Below, one piece after another: positions 7,292 through 15,499 of a DNA stretch of 64,000 bases. Each line of letters starts with the position of its first letter. The first letter of the stretch is position 1. Under the pieces are notes generated by a model. That model saw only the letters and a program-made list of their open reading frames with translations, had not been told where the DNA came from and did no database searches. Source of the stretch: Paraflavitalea sp966211765 (lineage in GTDB: Bacteria; Bacteroidota; Bacteroidia; Chitinophagales; Chitinophagaceae); assembly GCA_966211765.1 (NCBI GenBank), contig CBIHOV010000003.1, positions 124,001-188,000 of the forward strand, in the 5' to 3' direction. The position numbers and the translations under genes are program-made.

Positions 7292-8971
7292 TTATGCCTT
7301 CCTCTTTTCCTTAGCCCAGGCATCCTTGAGGGTAACGGTGCGGTTAAATACCATGCGCTCTTCGGAAGTATCTTTATCCAGGCAGAAATAGCCTTTGCGC
7401 AGAAACTGGTAGCGTTCATCAAAGCGGGCGGTCTTTAATGCCGGCTCTGCATAAGCTGATCCAATCACTTTTAAGGAATCCGGATTAATATAATCCTTGA
7501 AATCGCCTTCTTCACTGGAAGGATCTTCCACTTTGAACAACCTGTCGTATTCCCTTACTTCTACACTGATGGCTTGTGCCACACTTACCCAGTGCAGGGT
7601 ACCCTGTACTTTGAGCCCCGTAGTATCGGAACCGCTCTTGCTATCGGGGAAATAGGTACATTTTACTTCGGTTACTTTACCCTCCGCATTCTTGATCACT
7701 TCCTCGCATTTGATGATATAGGCGCTTTTTAATCGCACCATACCACCGGGCGCCAGCCTGAAGAACTTCTTAGGCGGATTTTCCATAAAATCTTCCTGTT
7801 CGATGTATAGTTCACGGCTGAAAGGCACCTCACGGTGGCCGGCATTGGCGTCTTCTGGATTGTCCTCGCTGGTCAACATTTCCACTTCACCTTCTGGGAA
7901 GTTGATGATGGTAACTTTCAGGGGTTCAAATACCACCATGCGGCGTTGGGCGATCTTATTGAGGTGCTCCCGGATGCAAAATTCCAGGAGGGAATATTCT
8001 ATGAAATTATCCCGTTTGGCCACCCCTACCCGCTCACAGAACTCCCGGATAGACTCGGGCGTATACCCTCTTCTGCGCAAGGCGCTGATGGTAGGCATAC
8101 GGGGATCATCCCAACTGGTGACATGCTTCTCTTCTACCAGTTGCTTCAGTTTGCGCTTGCTCATCACTGTGTAATTGAGGTTAAGGCGCGCAAACTCATA
8201 TTGATGAGAAGGGAATATTTCCAGTTGCTCGATCATCCAATTGTACAATGGGCGGTGTGGAATGAATTCCAGGGTACAAATAGAGTGTGTAATATGTTCG
8301 ATGGAATCACTTTGACCATGGGCGAAATCGTACATGGGATAAATGCACCAGGTATCGCCGGTACGATGATGATGGGCATGTTTGATGCGATACATAAGAG
8401 GATCGCGCAGGTGCATATTGGGCGAAGCGATATCGATCTTTGCCCGCAATACTTTCTGCCCGTCGGCATATTTACCATTGCGCATTTCCTCAAACAGGCG
8501 CAGGTTTTCCTCTACGCTTCTTTCAGCATACTGATTCCTGGTACCAGGTGTTGTAGGTGTACCTTTCTGTTTGGCTATTTCTTCGCTGGTAGAGTCGTCT
8601 ACATAAGCCAGTCCTTTTTTGATCAGGTTAACGGCGAGGCCATACAACTGTTCAAAATAATCAGAAGCATACAATTCTTTGGCCCACTGGAAACCGAGCC
8701 ATTGCACATCGGCCTTAATACTGTCTACATATTCTGTGTCTTCTGTAACGGGATTGGTGTCATCGAAACGGAGGTTGGTAGTGCCGCCATATTTGATGGC
8801 CAACCCAAAGTTGAGGCAAATGCTTTTGGCATGGCCAATGTGCAGGTAGCCATTGGGCTCCGGCGGAAAACGGGTAGCGATTGATTTGTACTTGCCCGCC
8901 TTCAGGTCCTCTTCAATGATCTCCTCAATAAAGTTGAGGCTTCTTTCTTCTGCTTTTTTAATCTCAGTCAT
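7292..8971 (-). CDS. glnS: Glutamine--tRNA ligase
   Basis: A 559-residue class I aminoacyl-tRNA synthetase that charges tRNA-Gln with glutamine in the cytoplasm. The N-terminus has RFPPEPNGYLHIGHAKS, with HIGH at residues 44-47, and the second ATP site is VMSKRK near residue 270, both in the GlnRS form. The C-terminal anticodon-binding beta-barrels are present (LKVTIINFPEGE, KSGSDTTGLKVQGTLHWV). The length matches bacterial GlnRS (about 550). A 33-bp palindrome lies just upstream of the start codon, and a terminator follows the stop. Start chosen: MTEIKKAEERSLNFIEE. Confidence 0.97.
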   Translation of the reverse strand: MTEIKKAEERSLNFIEEIIEEDLKAGKYKSIATRFPPEPNGYLHIGHAKSICLNFGLAIKYGGTTNLRFDDTNPVTEDTEYVDSIKADVQWLGFQWAKELYASDYFEQLYGLAVNLIKKGLAYVDDSTSEEIAKQKGTPTTPGTRNQYAERSVEENLRLFEEMRNGKYADGQKVLRAKIDIASPNMHLRDPLMYRIKHAHHHRTGDTWCIYPMYDFAHGQSDSIEHITHSICTLEFIPHRPLYNWMIEQLEIFPSHQYEFARLNLNYTVMSKRKLKQLVEEKHVTSWDDPRMPTISALRRRGYTPESIREFCERVGVAKRDNFIEYSLLEFCIREHLNKIAQRRMVVFEPLKVTIINFPEGEVEMLTSEDNPEDANAGHREVPFSRELYIEQEDFMENPPKKFFRLAPGGMVRLKSAYIIKCEEVIKNAEGKVTEVKCTYFPDSKSGSDTTGLKVQGTLHWVSVAQAISVEVREYDRLFKVEDPSSEEGDFKDYINPDSLKVIGSAYAEPALKTARFDERYQFLRKGYFCLDKDTSEERMVFNRTVTLKDAWAKEKRKA

Positions 8972-8987
8972 ATACCTGTATTTACGA

Positions 8988-9020
8988 ATATGCCACGGTC
9001 TTTCGACACCCGTGGCATAT
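8988..9020 (-). promoter_or_regulatory. Perfect 11-bp inverted repeat upstream of glnS
   Basis: ATATGCCACGG and CCGTGGCATAT flank an 11-base centre, 17 bases upstream of the glnS ATG and 32 bases after the response-regulator stop. It could end the two-component transcript or act as an operator, since the right arm overlaps a -7-like CATATTCG on the minus strand. There is no T-tract. Confidence 0.5.
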
Positions 9021-9051
9021 GGAAGGTGCGAATTTACGAAAATTTCCGGGA

Positions 9052-9774
9052 TTATCTCTTCAGGAGGCGGTTTTGGAGTAGTTGCTGGAGGACGGTCTCG
9101 CGCTCTGTACGGCTAATGGGGATATGGTGCTGGCCGATGCGGATATCGTTGCCCTCAATGCTTTCTACTTTGCCGGCAGCCACAATAAAGGACTTATGGG
9201 TGCGCACAAAACGACCGGCAGGCAGGTATTCTTCAATACTGCGGAAAGTGAGGTAGGTAATGTATTTTTTATCGGTAGTATGAACGGCTACATAGTTCTG
9301 CAGGGCTTCGACAAACAGTATCTCATCGTATTTGACCTTGATGAGCTTATTGTCGCTCTTTATAAAAAAGTAATCAGGCTCAGTACCCGCGCCGGGCGCA
9401 ATGGGGTGTGCGGATGGCTCCCGGAGTGATTTGGCCTTGATAGCTGCTTTGCAGAAGCGTTCAAAGGAAAAAGGCTTGAGCAGGTAATCTATGGCATTCA
9501 ATTCAAATCCATCTACGGCATATTGGGGATAGGCAGTAGTAAAGATCACCATGGGTGGTTGTGCCAGGGTTTTCAGGAATTCGAGTCCGGTCATCCGGGG
9601 CATCTGAATGTCAAGAAAAATAAGGTCAATCTTTTGTTGCGTGAGGAGGTCAATGGCCTTCATGGGATTGTCAAACTCTCCTGCCAGTTGCAGGAAATCT
9701 ACATCCTGGATGTATTCCCTGAGGCCGGTGCGGGCCAGCGGTTCATCGTCGATGATGATGCATTGTAGTGTCAT
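9052..9774 (-). CDS. LytTR-family response regulator
   Basis: 240 residues: a receiver domain (acidic pocket IIIDDEP, phospho-acceptor D55 in LIFLDIQMP, T80, K100 in YLLKPF) and a C-terminal LytTR DNA-binding domain (FFIKSDNKLIKVKYDEILFVEALQNYVAVHT ... GRFVRTHKSFIV split over several strands). It would be phosphorylated by the histidine kinase whose gene overlaps it by four bases (ATGA), so the two are translationally coupled. Target genes are unknown. Relatives often control carbohydrate or envelope genes. Confidence 0.93.
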   Translation of the reverse strand: MTLQCIIIDDEPLARTGLREYIQDVDFLQLAGEFDNPMKAIDLLTQQKIDLIFLDIQMPRMTGLEFLKTLAQPPMVIFTTAYPQYAVDGFELNAIDYLLKPFSFERFCKAAIKAKSLREPSAHPIAPGAGTEPDYFFIKSDNKLIKVKYDEILFVEALQNYVAVHTTDKKYITYLTFRSIEEYLPAGRFVRTHKSFIVAAGKVESIEGNDIRIGQHHIPISRTERETVLQQLLQNRLLKR

Positions 9775-10796
9775 GACAAATGAAGGTTTAGCGCTACTTT
9801 AAAGGTAGTATCATTATTATGGATCTGCAATTCATATTTCCGGGGATAGAGGAGTTCCAGCCTCCGTTTTACATTGCTAAGGCCGATGCCACCCGGCGGC
9901 TCGGTAGAGCGCTGGTGGTTTTCCTTTGAGTTTTCCACCACAAATAGGAAGTATCCATTTTCTTTGGCGAGTGTCACCTGTACAAAGTTGCGCTGATCAG
10001 GGTGATGGGAAATATGTTTGAAGGCATTTTCAACAAAAGGGATGAGCAGCAAAGGGGTTATGCGGAAGCCCTTCACTGCGGGAGCTACCTGCACATCCAC
10101 TTCATAATGATTGTCTTTGCGCAATTGTTGCAAACGGATAAAATCCTGGAGATAGGCCACTTCTTTTTCGATCTCAATGGTATCGGCATTGCAGTCATAC
10201 AACTGGTAGCGCAACAGGTCGGAAAACTGCAGGAGGGTTTGGCGTGCTGTAGCATTCTGTTTATCGATCAGGAAATAAATAGCGTTTAAAGAATTGAACA
10301 GGAAATGGGGATTGATCTGCGATTTCAGGAAGTTGAGTTCTGCTTCGGCCTTCTCTTTAGACACCTCTCCCAGCCTGCGTTGGGCTCTGGCATGATCCAT
10401 CAGCAGTTTAAAAGCAGCCCCTGTACTCACCAATAAGATGTGGGGGATCACATTGTCATAAAAGCGTCTTTTGGTATCATTCAGTACATCGAATAAAGAG
10501 GGCCGGTTCATGATCTGGCCTTCGAGGTACATTTTAAGCCAGCTGAATCCGGTGACTACGATGAGAAAAGTAAGGGCAAAGAGAATGTATTTCTTCTTGT
10601 ACAGTAGTTGGGGAATAAGCAGGTAATTGGTGATGTAGACCATAAGGGCCAGATCGGCTACTTTAAGGCCGGTAACCAACCAGCCAATGTTTCGGGGATA
10701 ATCCTGATAACGGAAGAAATGCCAGCCGCCAAACAGCACCAGCCAGCCTAAGAGGTGGTCCAGTTTATAACGCCTGAATATGGATTGCTTGTTCAT
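9771..10796 (-). CDS. LytS/YehU-type sensor histidine kinase
   Basis: A 341-residue membrane kinase. Four hydrophobic segments fill residues 15-160 (HLLGWLVLFGGW, VADLALMVYITNYLLI, ILFALTFLIVVTGF, VIPHILLVSTGAAF). The His_kinase domain follows with H174 in SQINPHFLFNSLNAIYF, and the ATPase has PFVENAFKH and GGIGLSNVKRRLEL. The usual start would be ATG 10796 (MNKQSIFRR), which removes an unsupported N-terminal extension. It has no extracellular sensor domain, so the input may be membrane state or a small ligand (inference). It is the first gene of a two-gene operon with the regulator. Confidence 0.92.
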   Translation of the reverse strand: MNKQSIFRRYKLDHLLGWLVLFGGWHFFRYQDYPRNIGWLVTGLKVADLALMVYITNYLLIPQLLYKKKYILFALTFLIVVTGFSWLKMYLEGQIMNRPSLFDVLNDTKRRFYDNVIPHILLVSTGAAFKLLMDHARAQRRLGEVSKEKAEAELNFLKSQINPHFLFNSLNAIYFLIDKQNATARQTLLQFSDLLRYQLYDCNADTIEIEKEVAYLQDFIRLQQLRKDNHYEVDVQVAPAVKGFRITPLLLIPFVENAFKHISHHPDQRNFVQVTLAKENGYFLFVVENSKENHQRSTEPPGGIGLSNVKRRLELLYPRKYELQIHNNDTTFKVALNLHLS

Positions 10797-10992
10797 ACCC
10801 CAAAATAAATATACAAAAAGCAGCTGCCATTTTTTCTTACACCTGCTGCCGGAACCACTACACGAAATGCGGTAACCTGCAGTGATCGTATGCATTTCAT
10901 CACGGGATGGTTACGGGATGTGTAAGATCTTTTATGCCTGGGCAGGAATTTGCTCATTTTGTATTTCAAACAATTTACCCAAATAGTCTGAT

Positions 10993-11634
10993 ATGAAAAT
11001 ATTACTATTGGCGCCCGCGCTGTTGTTATTAACAATAACCGGCTGTGCACAAAACAAAGGCAGCGGCCAGATTGGTGGCCCCTGTGAAGGTTGTGAAGCT
11101 ATTTTTGAATGCCCGGTACCTTTTAACCAGCTTAACTGGGTAGATACCTTACCCGATTTTCAGGATGCCGGCCCCAAAATGCTGATCACTGGAACGGTAT
11201 TCGAGGTGGATGGTAAAACACCTGCCCGGAATGTAGTGCTCTACATATACCATACCGATCAAACCGGTGTTTACGCCACCAAAGGGAATGAGAAAGGCTG
11301 GGCCAAAAGACATGGCTATATCCGTGGATGGATACGAACCAATGCAGATGGACGATATGCATTTTATACGCTCAAACCGGCCGCTTACCCCCGGGAGAAA
11401 ATACCGGCACATGTGCACCCTGTGCTCAAGGAGGAAGATAAGACCCCTTATTTTATCGATGAGTATTTGTTTGATGATGATCCTTTATTAACCTCTGAAG
11501 AACGTAAGAGACAGCCGTTGTACGGCGGTAGTGGCATTGTAAAACTCTCCACTAAAGATGGAATGCTAATAGCCAACAGGGATATCATGCTGGGCCTGCA
11601 TATTCCGAATTATCCCAATAAAAAAGGGCTGTAG
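10993..11634 (+). CDS. Intradiol ring-cleavage dioxygenase-like lipoprotein
   Basis: 213 residues with a lipoprotein signal (LLLLTITGCAQ, lipid-modified Cys about residue 18). The core matches the beta-sandwich of protocatechuate/catechol dioxygenases: VVLYIYHTDQTGVYA, RGWIRTNADGRYAFYTLKPAAYP and IPAHVHPVL carry the candidate Fe(III) ligands (two Tyr, two His). Catabolic dioxygenases are cytoplasmic, so a lipid-anchored form probably has another role, perhaps on oxidised aromatics or as a binding domain (inference). The last codons lie inside the hairpin of the repeat unit that begins at 11626. Confidence 0.75.
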   Translation: MKILLLAPALLLLTITGCAQNKGSGQIGGPCEGCEAIFECPVPFNQLNWVDTLPDFQDAGPKMLITGTVFEVDGKTPARNVVLYIYHTDQTGVYATKGNEKGWAKRHGYIRGWIRTNADGRYAFYTLKPAAYPREKIPAHVHPVLKEEDKTPYFIDEYLFDDDPLLTSEERKRQPLYGGSGIVKLSTKDGMLIANRDIMLGLHIPNYPNKKGL

Positions 11635-11748
11635 AAACAGCCCCTGTATTCATTAATCAATAACCTATGAAAAACACTATCTTTTGCCTTTAATACGAGT
11701 ATAAAGCTACTCTCCGGAGGGGCCATTGCATAATCTATTCGATGTTTG
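11626..11748 (-). ncRNA. Candidate small RNA / repeat unit A with terminator
   Basis: Read on the minus strand, this stretch ends in a perfect hairpin (GGGCTGT-TTCT-ACAGCCC) followed by six T, a classic intrinsic terminator. The adjoining 33 bases (11651-11683) are identical to unit B at 11865-11897, and weaker similarity continues to about 11748. No gene lies on this strand that the hairpin would obviously serve. On the plus strand the identical block starts a tiny ORF, MKNTIFCL. A structured RNA or a repeat family are both possible. Confidence 0.4.
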
Positions 11749-11840
11749 TGGGGGAAACGGGGATGAATGAACTAAAGGGAACGATTTGATGAAGCAACCT
11801 GTAGTGCATACTTTAAGGGGCATCGTATAAACACAAAAAA

Positions 11841-11961
11841 AGAGCTGTAGAAACAGCCCTTAACCATTAATCAATAACCTATGAAAAACACTATCTTATA
11901 TCCTTGATTGCACAGTAAAAATACCGTGCAGACGACCGGATACATAATTTATTCGCTGTTT
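11841..11961 (-). ncRNA. Candidate small RNA / repeat unit B with terminator
   Basis: A second copy of the unit at 11626-11748, about 214 bases away in the same orientation. The hairpin (GCTGT/ACAGC) is followed by seven T on the minus strand. The 33-base core is identical to unit A, while the outer part has diverged (shared CATAATNTATTCG-N-TGTTTG at the far end). Its terminator would also serve yggS, whose stop is at 12001. On the plus strand the core encodes MKNTILYP. Confidence 0.4.
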
Positions 11962-12000
11962 GCCATTAAAAGGGAGATGAAAGGACCATTATTGCCGATC

Positions 12001-12720
12001 TCAGGCTTTGGAGCGGGTGCCAAAAAGCAGACTGCCGATCCTAACCATGTTGCTGCCGCAGCTGATAGCCAGCGGGTAATCGCTGCTCATACCCATTGAG
12101 AGGATGGGAAGGGAGGAGTCGGGAGTGCTGAGTTGAGAGTCGGGAGTCGGGAGTTCAGAGACGCGGGCAGGAAAGTATTCATCAAAGAGCCCCTTGAGGT
12201 ATATAAATTCTTTTTGAATGTGTTGCTGGTCTTCCGTAAAGGATGCCATGCCCATCAGGCCACTTACCTGCACATGCTGCAGCTGACCAGCCTGCTGGCT
12301 ATTGCGCAGGTTTTCCAGCGCCTCGGCCAGTTCAGCCTGGCTGAAACCGAACTTGGTTTCCTCCTGGGCTATATGCATTTGTAGCAGGCAATGAATGACA
12401 CGTTGGTTTTTAGCAGCCTGTTTGTCTATTTCCAATAAGAGTTTATAACTATCTACACCATGGATTAGGTGCACATAAGGGGCAATGTATTTTACCTTAT
12501 TCGATTGGAGGTGGCCAATAAAGTGCCAGCGGATATCGGCTGGTAGCATTACCTGCTTTTCCACCAGTTCCTGTACATAATTCTCACCAAAATCCCGCTG
12601 TCCCAGGTCATACAAGGCTTTGATGTCTTCTACCGGTTTTGTTTTGGATACGGCAACAAGTGTTACGTCTTTGCCCAATTCCTTTACGATCGAATTATAT
12701 TGCTCAATGTTTACTGCCAT
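12001..12720 (-). CDS. YggS-family pyridoxal 5'-phosphate homeostasis protein
   Basis: A 239-residue alanine-racemase-like single-domain barrel that binds PLP and keeps its free level in balance. The PLP lysine lies in VAVSKTKP near residue 26; HFIGHLQSNKVKYI, GLMGMASF and LSMGMSSDYPLAI...GSNMVRIG are family signatures. Between LFDEYFPAR and LSMGMS there is an extra stretch of about 20 residues (ELPTPDSQLSTPDSSLP) that is encoded by heptamer repeats at 12113-12161 and is absent from usual members. The insertion keeps the reading frame and sits before a conserved loop, so the protein is probably still functional (inference). Confidence 0.9.
   Translation of the reverse strand: MAVNIEQYNSIVKELGKDVTLVAVSKTKPVEDIKALYDLGQRDFGENYVQELVEKQVMLPADIRWHFIGHLQSNKVKYIAPYVHLIHGVDSYKLLLEIDKQAAKNQRVIHCLLQMHIAQEETKFGFSQAELAEALENLRNSQQAGQLQHVQVSGLMGMASFTEDQQHIQKEFIYLKGLFDEYFPARVSELPTPDSQLSTPDSSLPILSMGMSSDYPLAISCGSNMVRIGSLLFGTRSKA
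12113..12161. repeat. Heptamer tandem array (NNNGAGT) inside yggS
   Basis: Seven consecutive 7-base units: GAGGAGT, CGGGAGT, GCTGAGT, TGAGAGT, CGGGAGT, CGGGAGT, TCAGAGA. Three are identical. It lies in coding sequence and encodes the odd Thr-Pro-Asp-Ser repeats of YggS. Confidence 0.8.
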
Positions 12721-12790
12721 GCCTGAAATAGTTGCTGGTTACAGGTTGCTGATTTATGAAAAGTGATAGCAAAACTACTATAAAAAAATG

Positions 12791-12817
12791 TGCCAATGAC
12801 AGCAAGTATCATTGGCA
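12791..12817 (-). terminator. Terminator of the acyl-CoA dehydrogenase gene
   Basis: The perfect 9-bp stem TGCCAATGA/TCATTGGCA is followed on the minus strand by CA and seven T. It starts 28 bases past the stop codon at 12845. Confidence 0.75.
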
Positions 12818-12844
12818 GCATTGGCAGTTAATATTGGTCTATGA

Positions 12845-13999
12845 TTATTTCAGGATGGAGCGGCTTATTACAATGCGCTGTACTTCGGAAGTACCTTCAT
12901 AGATCTGGGTGATCTTGGCATCACGCATCAGTCGTTCCACATGGTATTCTTTTACGTAACCGTATCCGCCGTGTATCTGCACCGCTTCTACTGAAGCCCA
13001 CATGGCTACTTCACTGGCAAATACTTTGGCCATGGAAGAGCTTAATGCATAATCCTGGTGCTGGTCTTTTTCCCAGGCGGCTTTGAGACATAATAAACGG
13101 GCGGCTTCAATACGGGTAGCCATATCGGCGAGTTTGAACTGAATGGCCTGGTGCTGCATCAATTCCTTGCCAAAGGCCTTGCGTTCTTTAGAATATTTAA
13201 GAGCGAGTTCATAGGAACCGCTGGCAATACCCAATGCCTGGGAGGCGATGCCTATACGTCCACCGGCGAGGGTTTTCATGGCAAAGGTGAAACCGAAACC
13301 ATCTTCCCCAATACGGTTTTCTTTGGGCACTTTTACATCATTGAATAAAATGCTGTGGGTGTCGCTGCCGCGAATGCCAAGCTTATTTTCCTTGGCGCCT
13401 ACCGCTACTCCGGGCCAGCTTTTCTCCACTATAAAAGTATTGATGCCCTTACTGCCTTTGGCAGCATCTGTTTGCGCCATTACGAGGTATACGGAGGCAG
13501 AAGAACCGTTGGTGATCCAGTTCTTGGTACCATTCAACAGGTAATGATCGCCTTTGTCTTCGGCGGTGGTGCGTTGGGAAGTGGCATCGCTACCTGCTTC
13601 GGGCTCACTCAAAAGGAAGGCGCCTATATACAGCTCCCCATCCTTGCGCCCCTGCGCCAATGGCGTAAGGTATTTTTGTTTCTGTTCTTCTGTTCCAAAA
13701 GCTTCCAGTCCCCAGGACACAAGACTGTTGTTCACACTCATACAAACGCTCACACTGGCATCAATTTTACTGATCTCTTCCATTGCCAGCACATAACTCA
13801 CCGTATCCAAACCACTGCCGCCATATTTGGGATCTACCATCATGCCCATGAAGCCCAGTTCAGCAAGTTTGAGGACCTGTTCCCTGGGGAATTTCTGGTG
13901 TTCATCTCTTTCGATGACGCCGGGTAAACATTCCTGGCGGGCAAAATCCCTTGCCGCGTTGCGGATCATGAGGTGTTCTTCTGTGAGCTGGAATTGCAT
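12845..13999 (-). CDS. Acyl-CoA dehydrogenase
   Basis: A 384-residue FAD enzyme that oxidises acyl-CoA to trans-2-enoyl-CoA in fatty-acid or branched-chain breakdown. Signatures: YIGAFLLSEPEAGSDA, YLLNGTKNWITNG, FGKELMQHQAIQFKLADMA and QIHGGYGYVKEYHVERLMRDAKI (each shown in part), and the catalytic Glu in YEGTSEVQR near the C-terminus, the position used by short- and medium-chain types. ATG 13999 (MQFQLTEEHLMIRN) gives the standard length; the in-frame ATG at 14032 adds an unsupported extension. It is a single-gene unit ending in a clear terminator. Confidence 0.93.
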   Translation of the reverse strand: MQFQLTEEHLMIRNAARDFARQECLPGVIERDEHQKFPREQVLKLAELGFMGMMVDPKYGGSGLDTVSYVLAMEEISKIDASVSVCMSVNNSLVSWGLEAFGTEEQKQKYLTPLAQGRKDGELYIGAFLLSEPEAGSDATSQRTTAEDKGDHYLLNGTKNWITNGSSASVYLVMAQTDAAKGSKGINTFIVEKSWPGVAVGAKENKLGIRGSDTHSILFNDVKVPKENRIGEDGFGFTFAMKTLAGGRIGIASQALGIASGSYELALKYSKERKAFGKELMQHQAIQFKLADMATRIEAARLLCLKAAWEKDQHQDYALSSSMAKVFASEVAMWASVEAVQIHGGYGYVKEYHVERLMRDAKITQIYEGTSEVQRIVISRSILK

Positions 14000-14072
14000 A
14001 TGGCCTGTCTGTTTATTGGTGTTTAGGGACAAAAGTAATAGAATTTATCACAAAAACTAACAAATGTTCGTG

Positions 14073-14447
14073 TTAAGGGGTTGGTAAGGGGATTTCTTCC
14101 TTGCTGAGAAAGATGATCTTGCCTCTGGCTTTTCCGGTAGTCACCATTTCGTCGGCTCCTGCAGAAGGGCCTCCTATGCGCAATACGGCATCGCAATGGT
14201 CGATCAGGCGTACGGCTACCGGGTGAAACAGCTCATTGAAAATGGCATCGCCTGTCTGTTTGCTGCCGGCTGCTTCAAGCAAAGGGAGGGCAAACCATTC
14301 GCCCAAAACAGGTAAATGCCCCATCCGATAGATCTCCAGGGCGGTATCGGTCATGTGTTGAACGTTGGCAGCAATGAGCGCGGGATCATCGTTGGTGCCG
14401 GAGCGGTATGGACCGGCCACCAGTATCAGGAGAGACTTTTTTGCCAT
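14073..14447 (-). CDS. DUF4406 / nucleoside 2-deoxyribosyltransferase-like protein
   Basis: 124 residues with a Rossmann-like start (SLLILVAGPYRSGTNDDPALIAANV) typical of the nucleoside 2-deoxyribosyltransferase-like group. A second helix-strand unit reads GHLPVLGEWFALPLLE, followed by IDHCDAVLRIGGPSAGADEM, where the family binds phosphate or sugar. Whether it acts on nucleosides or other N-glycosides cannot be said. It is separated from the acyl-CoA dehydrogenase by about 70 bases on the same strand. Confidence 0.65.
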   Translation of the reverse strand: MAKKSLLILVAGPYRSGTNDDPALIAANVQHMTDTALEIYRMGHLPVLGEWFALPLLEAAGSKQTGDAIFNELFHPVAVRLIDHCDAVLRIGGPSAGADEMVTTGKARGKIIFLSKEEIPLPTP

Positions 14448-14621
14448 ATTATACTATTAATGACTGTAAATGTAATGGAAGTCTTCCGCGCATTGCCGGG
14501 AAAACCGCTGAATTGACAGGATCATTGAGTAAAGGGTAAGGGAAGACCGGACCTAAATGCTTATTGGAAAAAATGCTATCTTAATATCTCCCGCCGATCC
14601 CGCAATCATAAAACGACTATC

Positions 14622-14887
14622 ATGCTGCCAGGAAGTTCACTTTGCCTGTTGATGCTTCATACGATATTGATATCATCCCTGTATGCTCAGGCGGTTAAAG
14701 ATACAGCTGACCAATGGGTGATACAGAGCAAGGATTCGGTTTATTGCTGCCACGGTTCAGCCAGGAGTATTATGGCTTATTGAAAAAACATCAAGTGCCC
14801 GTTGAGTTTATTAATATAGCAGGTGAAGGACACGAGATCTTATTGAATGAACAAGTGCTGGCGGCGATTGGGAGGATGGTTAAATAG
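14622..14887 (+). pseudogene. Remnant of a secreted alpha/beta-hydrolase
   Basis: Two pieces of one former gene. From ATG 14622 a signal peptide (SLCLLMLHTILISSLYAQA) and about 25 further residues are encoded before a TGA at 14781. Overlapping it in another frame, 14735-14887 encodes PRFSQEYYGLLKKHQVPVEF, then INIAGEGHEI, and ends in TAG. GEGHE is the catalytic-His region seen at the C-terminus of prolyl-oligopeptidase-type and related hydrolases. The whole catalytic core between them is missing. This accounts for most of the 456-base gap between its neighbours. Confidence 0.6.
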
Positions 14888-14903
14888 CAGTGTGGTAAGC
14901 CCC

Positions 14904-15380
14904 TCACCAGAACACGCCATGCCTGGGGTCATATTTCTTGCACCGCAAAAACATACGCCTAACAGGATCGTCCGTAAAATACTGGATCAAATAACTTCCT
15001 GACATCTCTTTGACCAGGAAGTTGGTTAATTTTTCCGAAGGCTTTCGCCCCTTATAAATCAGAAAGAGCGTGTCGGCAGTTTCCTTTACTTTTCCCCGAT
15101 ATGAATAGGGTCGTATTTCTCCACTAATACTATCCTGACGATGTATGGTGTAGAGAAATCCCTTATCCCGGTAGAGGTTAAATTGCCAGGTCAACACAGT
15201 ATCCTCGTTCCATGCGAGGTAAACGGTTTGCATGAACTCGTCTATTTCATTGGATCCATCTTTTACATGTCCACGCGCAAACCCTGATCCTGCCTTACCG
15301 GAGGATTTACAGGCCAAGGATACGGCGATGATGATCAATAAGGTTGTGAGGAGTCGAAATATGTGTGTAGAAAGATTCAT
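14904..15380 (-). CDS. Lipoprotein of unknown function
   Basis: 158 residues with a lipoprotein signal (LLIIIAVSLACKSSG, Cys about residue 24). The mature part has beta-rich stretches such as TVYLAWNEDTVLTWQFNLYRDKGFLYTIHRQDS and YRGKVKETADTLFLIYKG, consistent with a small beta-barrel or lipocalin-like fold seen in many Bacteroidota lipoproteins. No catalytic motif is visible. It would sit in the periplasm or on the outer membrane. I do not recognise the family. Confidence 0.65.
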   Translation of the reverse strand: MNLSTHIFRLLTTLLIIIAVSLACKSSGKAGSGFARGHVKDGSNEIDEFMQTVYLAWNEDTVLTWQFNLYRDKGFLYTIHRQDSISGEIRPYSYRGKVKETADTLFLIYKGRKPSEKLTNFLVKEMSGSYLIQYFTDDPVRRMFLRCKKYDPRHGVFW

Positions 15381-15499
15381 CTGTTGTGGTGAATAAGCAA
15401 TCCGATCTTCGGAGAGCTACCAGCAACAAGATACGGTTGCAATCGCTTAGGATTTGTTAAACCTGCTGAGGGATGTTCTAAACTTATTCAACAAAAGGA

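Noticed and set aside
7835..8884. 349-codon plus-strand frame inside glnS
   Set aside because: Shadow of the synthetase gene; translation has no domain support.
11681..11920. Tiny ORFs MKNTIFCL and MKNTILYP as leader peptides
   Set aside because: No gene follows in the right position on the plus strand, and the conserved terminators point to the minus strand; kept only as an alternative reading of the repeat units.
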